A stretch of DNA of 64,000 bases, from the NCBI RefSeq assembly GCF_049994905.1, contig NZ_CP188258.1:186001-250000 (forward strand), written 5' to 3'. Below the pieces are notes generated by a model. That model saw nothing but the letters and a program-made list of their open reading frames with translations. It had not been told where the DNA came from and did not search any database. The position numbers were made by a program, and so were the translations under genes. This document shows, one piece after another, positions 33,809 through 41,650 of the stretch. The stretch is from Diaminobutyricibacter sp049994905. GTDB taxonomy: Bacteria > Actinomycetota > Actinomycetes > Actinomycetales > Microbacteriaceae. Each line of letters opens with the position of its first letter. Position 1 is the stretch's first letter.

Positions 33809-34503
33809 CAGAACAGCCTGCTGCCGCTGTCGTCGAGGCCGCGCATCGCGTCGTAGTCGAGCACAAGGCAGCGGATGCCGCGGTCCTCAGCGAGGGTGCG
33901 CGCCTGCGGCTTGATCTCCTGCGCGGCGAACACTCCCGTCACCGGCGCGAGGTGCGGGTCGCGGTTCATCAGCTCGAGGTAGCGGGTGAGCTGCTCGACG
34001 CCGTCGATGTCGCCGCGCCGTTTCAGTTCGACGGCGACCGAGGCGCCGTTCACATCCCTCGCCAGGATGTCGACCGGACCGATCGCCGTCATGTACTCGC
34101 GGCGCACCAGCGTGTGGCCGTCGCCGAGGAGCTCGATCTGCTCGGCCAGGAGTTTCTGCAGGTGCGCCTCGACGCCGTCCTTCTGCAGGCCGGGGTCGAT
34201 GCCGAGTTCGTGCGCCGAATCGTGCAGCACCTCGTGGATGGACACCACCAGCATGTCGGCGGTCTTGGCCTGGCTGACCCGCCAAACCTCGGTCACGCCC
34301 GCTTCGGCCTGGATGGCGTCGGGTTCGATCACCGTGAGGGTGCACGGTGGGCTCATCCAGTTCAGCGGCTTGTACGAGCCGCCGTCGGAGTGCACGAGCA
34401 GGCTGCCGTCGGACTTGAGCATGAGGAGCCGGGTCGCGAGCGGAAGGTGCGCGCTCAAGCGCCCGGCGTAGTCGACGGAGCACTGGGCAATGACAAGACG
34501 CAC
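33808..34503 (-). CDS. nucS: endonuclease NucS (EndoMS), mismatch-specific
   Basis: This 231-residue NucS begins MRLVIAQCSVDYAGRLSAHLP, the conserved start of actinobacterial NucS. The C-terminal nuclease domain holds GPVDILARD and VAVELKRRGDIDGVEQL, giving the D-ExK active site. NucS cuts both strands at mismatches and replaces MutS/MutL repair in most Actinobacteria. It ends one base into the SseB-like gene. Promoter elements upstream are not obvious; the upstream gap contains a strong hairpin. Confidence 0.95.
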   Translation of the reverse strand: MRLVIAQCSVDYAGRLSAHLPLATRLLMLKSDGSLLVHSDGGSYKPLNWMSPPCTLTVIEPDAIQAEAGVTEVWRVSQAKTADMLVVSIHEVLHDSAHELGIDPGLQKDGVEAHLQKLLAEQIELLGDGHTLVRREYMTAIGPVDILARDVNGASVAVELKRRGDIDGVEQLTRYLELMNRDPHLAPVTGVFAAQEIKPQARTLAEDRGIRCLVLDYDAMRGLDDSGSRLF

Positions 34504-34576
34504 CCATAGAGGTTAACGCACGCGGGCGACCGTCGCGGTGCTCGCGGAGGGCGGGCGGCGGATGCTTGCCCGCCAG

Positions 34577-34620
34577 TTCGGTACATGCCCGCCACCTCGA
34601 CATGGCGGGCATGTACCGAA
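34577..34620. terminator. perfect 18-bp hairpin between MFS and nucS genes
   Basis: The arms at 34577-34594 and 34603-34620 are exact inverse copies (beginning TTCGGTACATGCC) with an 8-base loop. It lies 60 bases after the MFS stop codon and probably separates that transcript from nucS. The length and perfection of the arms exceed a minimal terminator. Confidence 0.7.
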
Positions 34621-34680
34621 GTGGCAGGCACACCGCCGAGGGCGACGCAGGCGGCCCGGGGTGGCGGCAAGCCGCAGCCG

Positions 34681-35937
34681 CTACGCGTCCGCCCGCACGC
34701 GCGGCGCACGCGCCCGCGACGCCTCGCGCACCGCGGGAGCCGCCAGTGCCGACGCGACCATGAGCACCAGCAGCACGTACAGCGCGTTCAGGATCCCGAA
34801 CGCCTGGCCCAGGAATCCGATCAGCGGCGGCCCGACCAGGAAAGCGCAGTACCCGATCATCGCGACGGCGCTGACCCGAGCGGCCGGCTTGTCGGTCCCG
34901 TCGGCGGCAGCGGACATCCCGAGCGGGAACCCGAGCGACACCCCGAAGCCCCACAGGACTGTACCGATCACGACCATCCAGAGTGGGCCGCCGAGGATGA
35001 ACAGCAGCAGCCCCACGACGCCGAAACCGGCGGTGATGCGGATGGAGTTGGTTCGCCCGATCCGGTCGACGAGCGGGCCGCCGAGGACCCGGCCGATGGT
35101 CATCGCTGCGACGAAGCATCCGAAGAAGAGCGCACCTGTCGCGTTTGTCTGGTGATGTCCGTCGACGACCCCGAGTGCGAGCCAGTCGTTTGCCGAGCCT
35201 TCCGCGAAGGCCATGCCGAGCATGACGACGCCGATCAGGATGAGGCGCCAGTCGGCCCACACGGACAGGTTCTCGCGCAGGCGTTCGCCCCACGGCCGCT
35301 TCTCGGGTTCGCCGGCTTCCGGATCGCCGAGTTCGACTTCGCTGGGGATGAATCGCACGGCGAGAACGGCCGTTGCCACGACGAGCACGGCGATCCCCAT
35401 CAAATGCCAGGACACGTCGATGCGCAGTGCGGCCGCCGCAGCTCCCAGCCCCGCGCCGATGACGGTTCCGAGACTGAAGCAGGCGTGCATGAGCGGCATC
35501 AGAGTCTTGCCGATCTCGCGTTCGACCGCCGCACCTTCGACGTTCATCATCACGTCGACCATCCCGTTGCCGAAGCCGAGCATCGCAAGCCCGAGACCGA
35601 CGAGCGGGACGAAGTGGAGGAACGAGACACCGCTGCCGATCAGGACCATTCCGGACGCGACGATGATGAGGGAGATGACCATTCCGCGGTGCGGCCCGAC
35701 TTTCGCGAGCAGGGGCGCGGATGCGACGAGCCCGAGGATCGCGCCGATGGACATTCCGAGGATCAGGAGTCCGACCTGGGCCGTATCCAGCCCGAGGCCG
35801 TCACGGACGCCGGGGATGCGTGCCACCCAGGTCGCAAGGCTGAGTCCGCTGAGGATGAAGATGACGAACACAGCGTTGCGCCAGGCCGTGAGTTCGCGTC
35901 GGCTGCGCGTCGAAAGTGCTGGTGTCGTCTGGGACAT
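34681..35937 (-). CDS. MFS transporter, sugar/fucose permease-like
   Basis: A 418-residue major facilitator with about 12 helices. It begins RRELTAWRNAVFVIFILSGLSLATWVARIPGVRDGLGL, the pattern of the YbjJ/FucP-like branch with the WxxRxP stretch after helix 1. It is divergent from a LacI-family regulator with tandem operator palindromes between. A sugar or related solute is therefore a likely substrate. ATG 35937 has AGGAAC 6 bases upstream; the frame upstream runs through the operator region and is not coding. Confidence 0.87.
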   Translation of the reverse strand: MSQTTPALSTRSRRELTAWRNAVFVIFILSGLSLATWVARIPGVRDGLGLDTAQVGLLILGMSIGAILGLVASAPLLAKVGPHRGMVISLIIVASGMVLIGSGVSFLHFVPLVGLGLAMLGFGNGMVDVMMNVEGAAVEREIGKTLMPLMHACFSLGTVIGAGLGAAAAALRIDVSWHLMGIAVLVVATAVLAVRFIPSEVELGDPEAGEPEKRPWGERLRENLSVWADWRLILIGVVMLGMAFAEGSANDWLALGVVDGHHQTNATGALFFGCFVAAMTIGRVLGGPLVDRIGRTNSIRITAGFGVVGLLLFILGGPLWMVVIGTVLWGFGVSLGFPLGMSAAADGTDKPAARVSAVAMIGYCAFLVGPPLIGFLGQAFGILNALYVLLVLMVASALAAPAVREASRARAPRVRADA

Positions 35938-35986
35938 GATGTTCCTGATGGTTCGAATATGGGCGGATGTCCGGCTGAAGACACCC

Positions 35987-36014
35987 TCGAATCGATTCGA
36001 TCGAATCGATTCGA
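35987..36014. promoter_or_regulatory. tandem LacI-type operator
   Basis: Two back-to-back identical 14-base perfect palindromes TCGAATCGATTCGA occupy 35987-36000 and 36001-36014. They lie between the MFS start (35937) and the LacI-type start (36067). This is the expected place for the LacI-family protein to control both genes. Confidence 0.8.
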
Positions 36015-36066
36015 CTAAGCTATCGGAGAAAGCGTTCGAGTTCAACCGGCGTGGAAGGAAATATTT

Positions 36067-37134
36067 GTGAGCGACGACACGAAAACGGTGTCAGGCGCAC
36101 GCCCCACTTTAGCGGCCGTGGCGCAACGGGCCGGCGTGTCCAATTCGACAGCATCCCTTGCCTTCAGCGGCACCGGGCCGGTCTCCGACGCGACGCGTGA
36201 ACGCGTCCTCACCGCCGCCCGCGAGCTCAACTACGCCGGGCCGGACCCCCGTGCACGCTCCCTCCGCCGGGGGCGCTCCGGAATCGTCGGCGTCGTCATC
36301 GAAGAGCACGTTCGTGACGCGTTCCGCGACCCGATCAAGATCGCTCTCCTCGACGGGATCTCCCAGGAGCTCGCCGCCATCGATGCCGGCCTGCTCATCC
36401 TCACCGACACGGGTGAGGCCGCTGGGCGCATCCAGGACGCGTCGATGGATGCCGTGGTGCTGATCGGATGCAGCCCCCGCCTCGACGAGTCTGTCGCGGC
36501 TCTCCGCCAGCGCGGCATCCCACTCGTCGCCATCGAGGGCGACCCGTCCGGCGACGTGATGACCATCGGCCAGGACAATCGTGAGGCCACCCGTCTCGCC
36601 GCGCAGCACCTGTGGGATCTCGGGCACCGGGATGTCGCACTGGTAACCCTGCCGCTCGACCGGGACCGCATCCGCGGACCGTTGACCCCGGAACGCGAGG
36701 CGCTCGGCAGCTCGAACACGACGATGGAACGCCTTGCCGGCGCCCGCGACGTCTTCCCGGATGCTGCTGCGTTCACCGCCCGCGGGAGCTTCGTCGAAGA
36801 GGGAACGCTCGCCGCGCACGCACTCCTCGCCGACCCCGGGCACCGGCCGACCGCGATCATCGCCCAGAGCGACCTGCTCGCCGCCGGGGTGATCCGCGCC
36901 GCCGAAGAACTCCAGATCGGAGTGCCACGAGACCTCAGCGTGGTCGGGTTCGACGGAGTGCGCGTCGACGGGCTGTGGCCGTACGATCTGACGACGCTCG
37001 TGCAGCCCGCCGTCGAGAAGGGGCGTGCTGCCGGCTCCGCGATCGTCGAGATGCTCGACGGTGAGGCGCCGGAGCCCGTCAGCTTCACGAGCGAGTTCCA
37101 CCTGGGCAACACAACAGCGCCGCCGTCGCACTGA
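36067..37134 (+). CDS. LacI family transcriptional regulator
   Basis: A 355-residue repressor. The DNA-binding helix-turn-helix is TLAAVAQRAGVSNSTASLAFSG (about 14-35) with the hinge GPDPRARSLRRGRSG. The periplasmic-binding-like ligand domain contains VVGFDGVRVDGLWPYDLTTL, the usual end of the effector pocket. GTG 36067 has GGAAGGAAA upstream. It probably represses the divergent MFS gene and itself through the tandem palindrome, and possibly the amidohydrolase 35 bases downstream. Confidence 0.9.
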   Translation: MSDDTKTVSGARPTLAAVAQRAGVSNSTASLAFSGTGPVSDATRERVLTAARELNYAGPDPRARSLRRGRSGIVGVVIEEHVRDAFRDPIKIALLDGISQELAAIDAGLLILTDTGEAAGRIQDASMDAVVLIGCSPRLDESVAALRQRGIPLVAIEGDPSGDVMTIGQDNREATRLAAQHLWDLGHRDVALVTLPLDRDRIRGPLTPEREALGSSNTTMERLAGARDVFPDAAAFTARGSFVEEGTLAAHALLADPGHRPTAIIAQSDLLAAGVIRAAEELQIGVPRDLSVVGFDGVRVDGLWPYDLTTLVQPAVEKGRAAGSAIVEMLDGEAPEPVSFTSEFHLGNTTAPPSH

Positions 37135-37152
37135 TCGCAGCCGCCGCCCCGG

Positions 37153-37165
37153 TCACATAGTGTGA
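37153..37165 (+). promoter_or_regulatory. small palindrome before the amidohydrolase
   Basis: TCACA-TAG-TGTGA lies 4 bases upstream of the amidohydrolase ATG and also reads like a -10 region. It could be an operator for a regulator other than the LacI protein. Confidence 0.3.
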
Positions 37166-37169
37166 AACC

Positions 37170-38381
37170 ATGACCGCGCTTGAAGAGCTGTACTACGACC
37201 TCCACGCCCACCCCGAGCTCTCGTTCGCGGAGCATCGCACCGCCGGCATCGTCGCCGACCGGCTCACCGCGCTCGGACTCGACGTGTCCACCGGCATCGG
37301 CCGCACCGGCGTGGTCGGCGTGCTCGCCAACGGCGAAGGTCCGACTGTGCTGCTCCGCGCCGACATGGACGCTCTTCCCGTCACCGAGGAGACCGGCCTG
37401 CCGTACGCGAGCACCCAAAGCGTGGTCGATGAGTACGGACACGAGGTCGGGGTCATGCACGCGTGCGGGCACGACATCCACGTGACCTGCCTGATCGGAG
37501 CGGTGGAGCGCCTCATCGAGACCCGCGCGGAGTGGAACGGCACCGTCGTCGCGCTGTTCCAGCCCGCCGAAGAGCACGGTGGTGGCGCGCAGACGATGAT
37601 CGACGAGGGGCTGTACGACAAGGTTCCGAAGCCCGACATCGTGCTCGGCCAGCATGTCGCCCCCTATCCCGCCGGCATCGTCGGAGCGCACGCGGGGCCG
37701 GCCATGGCCGCGGTCGACGCCCTCGATGTGACGCTGTTCGGGCGCGGCGGCCACGGCTCCCGCCCCGAGACGACCATCGACCCGGTCGTCATGGCCGCCG
37801 CGACCGTCATGCGGCTGCAGGGTGTCGTCTCGCGTGAAGTCTCGGCGTTCGACCCGGCCGTCGTGACCGTCGGGTTCGTCACCGCCGGCACCAAGAGCAA
37901 CATCATCCCGGCGGAGGCGGCGCTCGGCATCAGCATCCGCAGTTTCAGCGACCCGGTGCGCGAACGGGTGGTCGGCGCGGTCGAGCGCATCGTGCGCGCT
38001 GAGGCGCAGGCATCCGGTGCGACCCGGGACCCCGAGTTCGCGGTCACCGAGCGTTACCCGGTCACGGTCAACGATCCGGATGCCACGGAGCGCACCAACA
38101 ACGCGTTCCGTGCGGCGTTCGGTGACGACCGCGTGTTCGACCCGGGCCTCATCGCCGGCAGTGAAGACGTGGGCAACCTGGCGACCGCCGCCGGAGTGCC
38201 GCTCGTCTACTGGTTCCTCGGTGGCGCGGACGCCACGGCGTATGCGGCGGCGGAGGCGGCGGGCACGCTCGACACGGACATCCCGTCGAACCACTCGCCG
38301 TTCTTCGCGCCGCTGCCGCAACCGACGATCGACGTCGGCGTTGAGGCGCTGGTGCTCGCGGCGCGGGAGTGGCTCGGCTGA
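37170..38381 (+). CDS. M20D amidohydrolase/peptidase
   Basis: A 403-residue zinc/manganese hydrolase of the IAA-amino acid/N-acyl-aminoacid hydrolase group. Motifs are LRADMDALPVTEETGLPY near 65, MHACGHDIHV (metal ligands Cys, His), FQPAEEHGGGAQTMIDEGLYD and GQHVAPYPAG. A dimerisation domain lies at about 185-300. It would release an amino acid from an N-acyl conjugate in the cytoplasm. It lies 35 bases after the LacI-type gene, and the MFS transporter opposite may bring in its substrate. Confidence 0.92.
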   Translation: MTALEELYYDLHAHPELSFAEHRTAGIVADRLTALGLDVSTGIGRTGVVGVLANGEGPTVLLRADMDALPVTEETGLPYASTQSVVDEYGHEVGVMHACGHDIHVTCLIGAVERLIETRAEWNGTVVALFQPAEEHGGGAQTMIDEGLYDKVPKPDIVLGQHVAPYPAGIVGAHAGPAMAAVDALDVTLFGRGGHGSRPETTIDPVVMAAATVMRLQGVVSREVSAFDPAVVTVGFVTAGTKSNIIPAEAALGISIRSFSDPVRERVVGAVERIVRAEAQASGATRDPEFAVTERYPVTVNDPDATERTNNAFRAAFGDDRVFDPGLIAGSEDVGNLATAAGVPLVYWFLGGADATAYAAAEAAGTLDTDIPSNHSPFFAPLPQPTIDVGVEALVLAAREWLG

Positions 38382-38429
38382 GGTCGCTCGCCTGCGGTCG
38401 CTCGCCTGCCGAGCTGCGGCGGAACCGCC

Positions 38430-38495
38430 GAGCGTGACCCTTCCGGACGAGCGTGCCTGCTGCAATGGGCACGCTCGTCCGCGACGGGCACGCTC
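38430..38495. repeat. palindromic GAGCGTGCC element after the amidohydrolase
   Basis: CGGACGAGCGTGCC (38444-38457) is inverted exactly at 38468-38481 with a 10-base loop. A further inverted half-copy follows at 38487-38495. It starts about 50 bases past the amidohydrolase stop and may separate it from the lipoprotein-ABC operon. Confidence 0.75.
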
Positions 38496-38599
38496 GATGC
38501 GCGCGACGACGGTCGAGTCATCCACATAGGATCACAAGCGTTTTACTTGTATTGACGATCTCGATAGCGTGGAAATCACGTTGAGCGCAGGAGATCGAG

Positions 38600-38650
38600 A
38601 TGGCAAAGAAAACACGGGCCGGTACAACTTCCGGTCCTAGGCGGCGCTGA
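38600..38650 (+). CDS. putative 16-residue basic leader peptide
   Basis: ATG 38600 opens a frame reading MAKKTRAGTTSGPRRR with six Arg/Lys in 16 residues. AGGAG sits 6 bases upstream, the best ribosome site in the operon. Its stop (38648-38650) is 3 bases before the TTG start of the first lipoprotein, which has no good site of its own. It could be a coupling leader, or a cationic peptide handled by the ABC system. Size makes chance possible. Confidence 0.45.
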   Translation: MAKKTRAGTTSGPRRR

Positions 38651-38653
38651 CTC

Positions 38654-39283
38654 TTGACTGTGCGCAAGTCCGCGAGCCTGGTCGCCATAGCGTTTGCTTT
38701 TGCGGCCGGGCTCGCGTCCTGTTCGCTGCCTAACCCAACGCCGGATCCCGCCGCAACTGGATCCAATTCTCAAGGGTCTGTTCCCATTTTCGATGGCCCG
38801 TGGGCGGCGGAATTCGCGGAGGCTTATCAGTCGACTACCGATCCGTTGGTTCACACGATTCTCGCAAAGGAATCGATCACCGATCAGGACTACGCGACTG
38901 CGGCCGGAATCTTTGTAAAGTGCATGGCCAACAAGGGCTTCACGGTTGAGATCGAGGGACCCGCCGGGGAGATGAGCATTCCGAATGCGCTGACGGACGA
39001 CGCCTTCGAACGGGCGAACGCCGCTTCCGAGAGCTGCAATTCAGGTTGGAGCGTGCTCTGCGCACTTCGAGGACAAATCCTGCGGAACCCGGAGCATCTT
39101 GACGAGAACGAGATCGTGTCAGCATGCCTTGTCAGGAGCAGGATTGCTCCGACGTCGTATACCGCCAAGGACTATGCCCGCGACGTAGAGGCGTGGAACT
39201 TCCCTTACAGCACTTCGTCGATGGAATTCCACAACTGTGTCGGCGACCCACTCGGCCTGGCTACAAAATCGGCTGGCAATTGA
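38654..39283 (+). CDS. lipoprotein A of the adaptor-ABC operon
   Basis: A 209-residue exported lipoprotein of no recognised family. The lipobox lies near residue 23 (AGLASCSLP). The mature part is a helical domain with four conserved Cys positions shared with the next gene, including FVKCMANKGF and VSACLVRS. The core LVHTILAKESITDQDYA is almost identical in the paralogue. The annotated TTG start has a GTG two codons later (VRKSA) as an alternative. Base composition is lower in GC than the flanks. It probably presents a binding surface to the ABC machine encoded downstream. Confidence 0.75.
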   Translation: MTVRKSASLVAIAFAFAAGLASCSLPNPTPDPAATGSNSQGSVPIFDGPWAAEFAEAYQSTTDPLVHTILAKESITDQDYATAAGIFVKCMANKGFTVEIEGPAGEMSIPNALTDDAFERANAASESCNSGWSVLCALRGQILRNPEHLDENEIVSACLVRSRIAPTSYTAKDYARDVEAWNFPYSTSSMEFHNCVGDPLGLATKSAGN

Positions 39284-39915
39284 CCGTGCGCAATGTCAGG
39301 GGCTCGGCCGCGACAGCACTCGCTGTGGCGGCCGTGCTCGTCTCCTGCTCATCGCTTCCAACTGGTGCGGATGTTCGGACAGCGCCTATTGCCGGGTCGA
39401 CTTTCGATGGCCCGATTCCCGATTTCAGCGGACCATACGCTGCTGAGTTCGCCGAAGCCTATCGCTCGACTACCGACGAACTCGTCCACGAGATTCTGGC
39501 AAAAGAATCCATCACCGATCAGGACTACGCGATCGTCAGTGGGAGGTTCGTGAAGTGCATGGCAAACAAGGGGTTCAAAGTACAGATCGACGGTCCTGCT
39601 GGGCAGATGACGATGTTCGACCTGCCGACAGATGAGGATGGCGACCGAGCAAACGCGGCCAATCTCGATTGTGGATCCGATTCGGGCTATATCGAGCTCT
39701 GCTCGCTTCGGAACTCACTCTTGCGAAATCCGGAGAACCTCGACGAGAACACGATTATGGCGGCGTGCGCCGTCAGGCAGAAGATCGCCCCACAGTCGTA
39801 CACCGCGAAGGATTATGCCCGTGACATCGAGAACTGGAGCTTCCCCTTCAGCACCTCCTCGATGGAGTTCGGTAAATGCATTGACGACCCGCTCGGTCAG
39901 AGTTTGGCGCGATGA
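39280..39915 (+). CDS. lipoprotein B, paralogue of lipoprotein A
   Basis: A 211-residue lipoprotein (lipobox AVLVSCSSL) sharing long blocks with the gene before it: AEFAEAYxSTTDxLVH, ILAKESITDQDYA, FVKCMANKGF, SYTAKDYARD and FSTSSMEF. It is a tandem duplication that has since diverged in the linker and N-terminal mature region. The TTG start overlaps the stop of gene A (TTGA), and its own stop overlaps the adaptor start (ATGA). It has the same TTG-ACN-GTG start pattern as its twin. The function is unknown. Confidence 0.8.
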   Translation: MTVRNVRGSAATALAVAAVLVSCSSLPTGADVRTAPIAGSTFDGPIPDFSGPYAAEFAEAYRSTTDELVHEILAKESITDQDYAIVSGRFVKCMANKGFKVQIDGPAGQMTMFDLPTDEDGDRANAANLDCGSDSGYIELCSLRNSLLRNPENLDENTIMAACAVRQKIAPQSYTAKDYARDIENWSFPFSTSSMEFGKCIDDPLGQSLAR

Positions 39916-41036
39916 GGTTGCCAGAAAAACAGGCCCCTCGTCGGCAGGGCTTTCTCCGAACGCGATCCGCGACGGTTGGTGCAACTCTGCTCATTTCCCT
40001 GGGCATCGGAGTCGTCATCGGAAGTCTTCTCATGCCCGCATCGCTGCCACCCAGCCTGGACTCGCGACCTCTCCCGATCGAGGCACCAGCAACGAAGGTG
40101 TCAACCCTCGACCCGCAATCCGTGAACTTGGTTGTCACCTCATCCGAACCTCAGAAGCTCACATCCCGCAGTTCGGGAGTTATCACATCGACCTCGTGCG
40201 TGCCCGGTCGAGAGGCCGTCTCTGGAACATCGGCCTTCTCCATCAATGACCAGCCCCTGATCTACCTTTCGACGTCACGCCCGATCTGGCGCGATCTCAG
40301 CGCCGGAGACCGGGGTCAGGATGTCGAGGCACTCCAAGCGGAACTCAACCGGCTCGGTTACGCCGTCGAGGTTGACGGCAGGTTCGGGAGATCGACGCTG
40401 GCGGCCGCAATCCAGATGGCACGAAAGGCGGGCGATGACTCGGCTCGGTCTTGGATCGGCGTTCCGGCATCGACGATTGTGTGGTTGCCGGCGCCGTCCG
40501 TTCTCGTAGACGCCTGTGATGCCACACTCGGCGGGACCGTGGACGCCGGAAACGGGCTCGGAACCCTCCCGCGAGCACTGGCGTCGGCCGCCGTGAAGCC
40601 GGTTCCCTCACAGGTAATGGCCGGCGCCCGGGTCATCGTCGCCGGCGACCTCACGCTGCCGGTCGACTCGAAAGGAACCATCTCAAGCAGCGACCATCTG
40701 CTCAAACTGGCCCAGTCATCCGCCTACCGGGCCTTCCTTGACGGACAGACGGGGGCAGGCCCGGGTCCCGTCCCTCAGGGGCTGGGGACTTCGAACAGTT
40801 CAGGTTCGGCCATATCTGTGGAATACCGGCTGGCTGAGGCGCTCGACGTCTTCTCCGTCCCGGCCGCCGCCGTGTACAACGTGAAGGGTTCACAAGCATG
40901 CGTGATGTCGAAAGGGTCGGGCATCCCTGTCACGATCGCCGACTCGCAACTCGGGCAAACGTTGATCGTGCCCGATAAGCCCCAGGACGTGCGCACAGTA
41001 AATCTCGATCACGCAAGCGCGCGGCCATGTCGGTAG
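39912..41036 (+). CDS. membrane-anchored adaptor with peptidoglycan-binding domain
   Basis: A 374-residue protein with one N-terminal membrane helix (about 21-41) and a large outer region. SRSSGVITSTSC and the region after it look like the lipoyl/barrel part of HlyD/MacA-type adaptors. IWRDLSAGDRGQDVEALQAELNRLG at about 125-170 is a PG_binding_1 domain inserted where adaptors usually carry a coiled-coil hairpin. The C-terminal half (EYRLAEALDVFSVPAAAVYN) fits the final membrane-proximal domain. It overlaps the ATPase gene by 10 bases. It probably links the permease to the cell wall. Confidence 0.8.
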   Translation: MRLPEKQAPRRQGFLRTRSATVGATLLISLGIGVVIGSLLMPASLPPSLDSRPLPIEAPATKVSTLDPQSVNLVVTSSEPQKLTSRSSGVITSTSCVPGREAVSGTSAFSINDQPLIYLSTSRPIWRDLSAGDRGQDVEALQAELNRLGYAVEVDGRFGRSTLAAAIQMARKAGDDSARSWIGVPASTIVWLPAPSVLVDACDATLGGTVDAGNGLGTLPRALASAAVKPVPSQVMAGARVIVAGDLTLPVDSKGTISSSDHLLKLAQSSAYRAFLDGQTGAGPGPVPQGLGTSNSSGSAISVEYRLAEALDVFSVPAAAVYNVKGSQACVMSKGSGIPVTIADSQLGQTLIVPDKPQDVRTVNLDHASARPCR

Positions 41037-41650
41037 GAGCGGGCATCCCATCGATATCCCTGAATGGGCTCGGTCACGGGTTCGGCGACAACCCTTTGCT
41101 GTTCTCCGGCCTCAACGTTCGCCTGGATGCCGGCGAGGTATATGCGTTGACGGGTCCATCCGGTTCAGGCAAGAGCACCCTGCTGAGCATCCTCGCGGGG
41201 TGGCTGGAGCCGAGAGAAGGCAAAATCGAAAGGAACGACGTCGCCACGACATCGTGGGTGTTCCAGAACCCGCACGGCGTCGCGCGTCGGACGGTCGAAG
41301 ATCACGTCGCGCTACCCCTGCTGGCCAGAGGCCTCCTCCACGCAGAAGCCCGCACCGAAGCCCGCCGGCGTCTCTCCGAGGTCGGACTCTCCGACCGAGC
41401 CGCTTCGCTCTTCCGCACCCTGTCGGGCGGCGAGGCACAGAGACTGATGCTGGCACGCGGCATGGCAACGTATCCAAGTCTGCTGCTCGTCGACGAGCCG
41501 ACTGCCCAGCTCGACACCAAGACAGCTCAGACGGTGAACGACGCGCTCGGCGCGATGTCCGACGAGAAGACGATCGTCGTGGTCGCAACCCATGACGCAC
41601 GAACGCGCGACGCGTGCACACAGGTCATCGATCTGGGTTTGCTGGGGTGA
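41027..41650 (+). CDS. ABC transporter ATP-binding protein, LolD/MacB type
   Basis: A 207-residue ATPase. Walker A is GPSGSGKSTLLSILAG, the signature is LSGGEAQRLMLARGMA, Walker B is LLLVDEPTAQLD, and the switch His lies in VVVATHDART. The short length and sequence pattern match the LolD/MacB/FtsE type, which drives extracytoplasmic mechanical work instead of simple import. It is overlapped by the adaptor gene and overlaps the permease gene, so the three are one unit. Confidence 0.92.
   Translation: MSVGAGIPSISLNGLGHGFGDNPLLFSGLNVRLDAGEVYALTGPSGSGKSTLLSILAGWLEPREGKIERNDVATTSWVFQNPHGVARRTVEDHVALPLLARGLLHAEARTEARRRLSEVGLSDRAASLFRTLSGGEAQRLMLARGMATYPSLLLVDEPTAQLDTKTAQTVNDALGAMSDEKTIVVVATHDARTRDACTQVIDLGLLG

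Noticed and set aside
36231..38525. Long minus-strand open frame opposite the LacI-type and amidohydrolase genes
   Set aside because: Both plus-strand genes have full family motifs; the antisense product is composition-driven.
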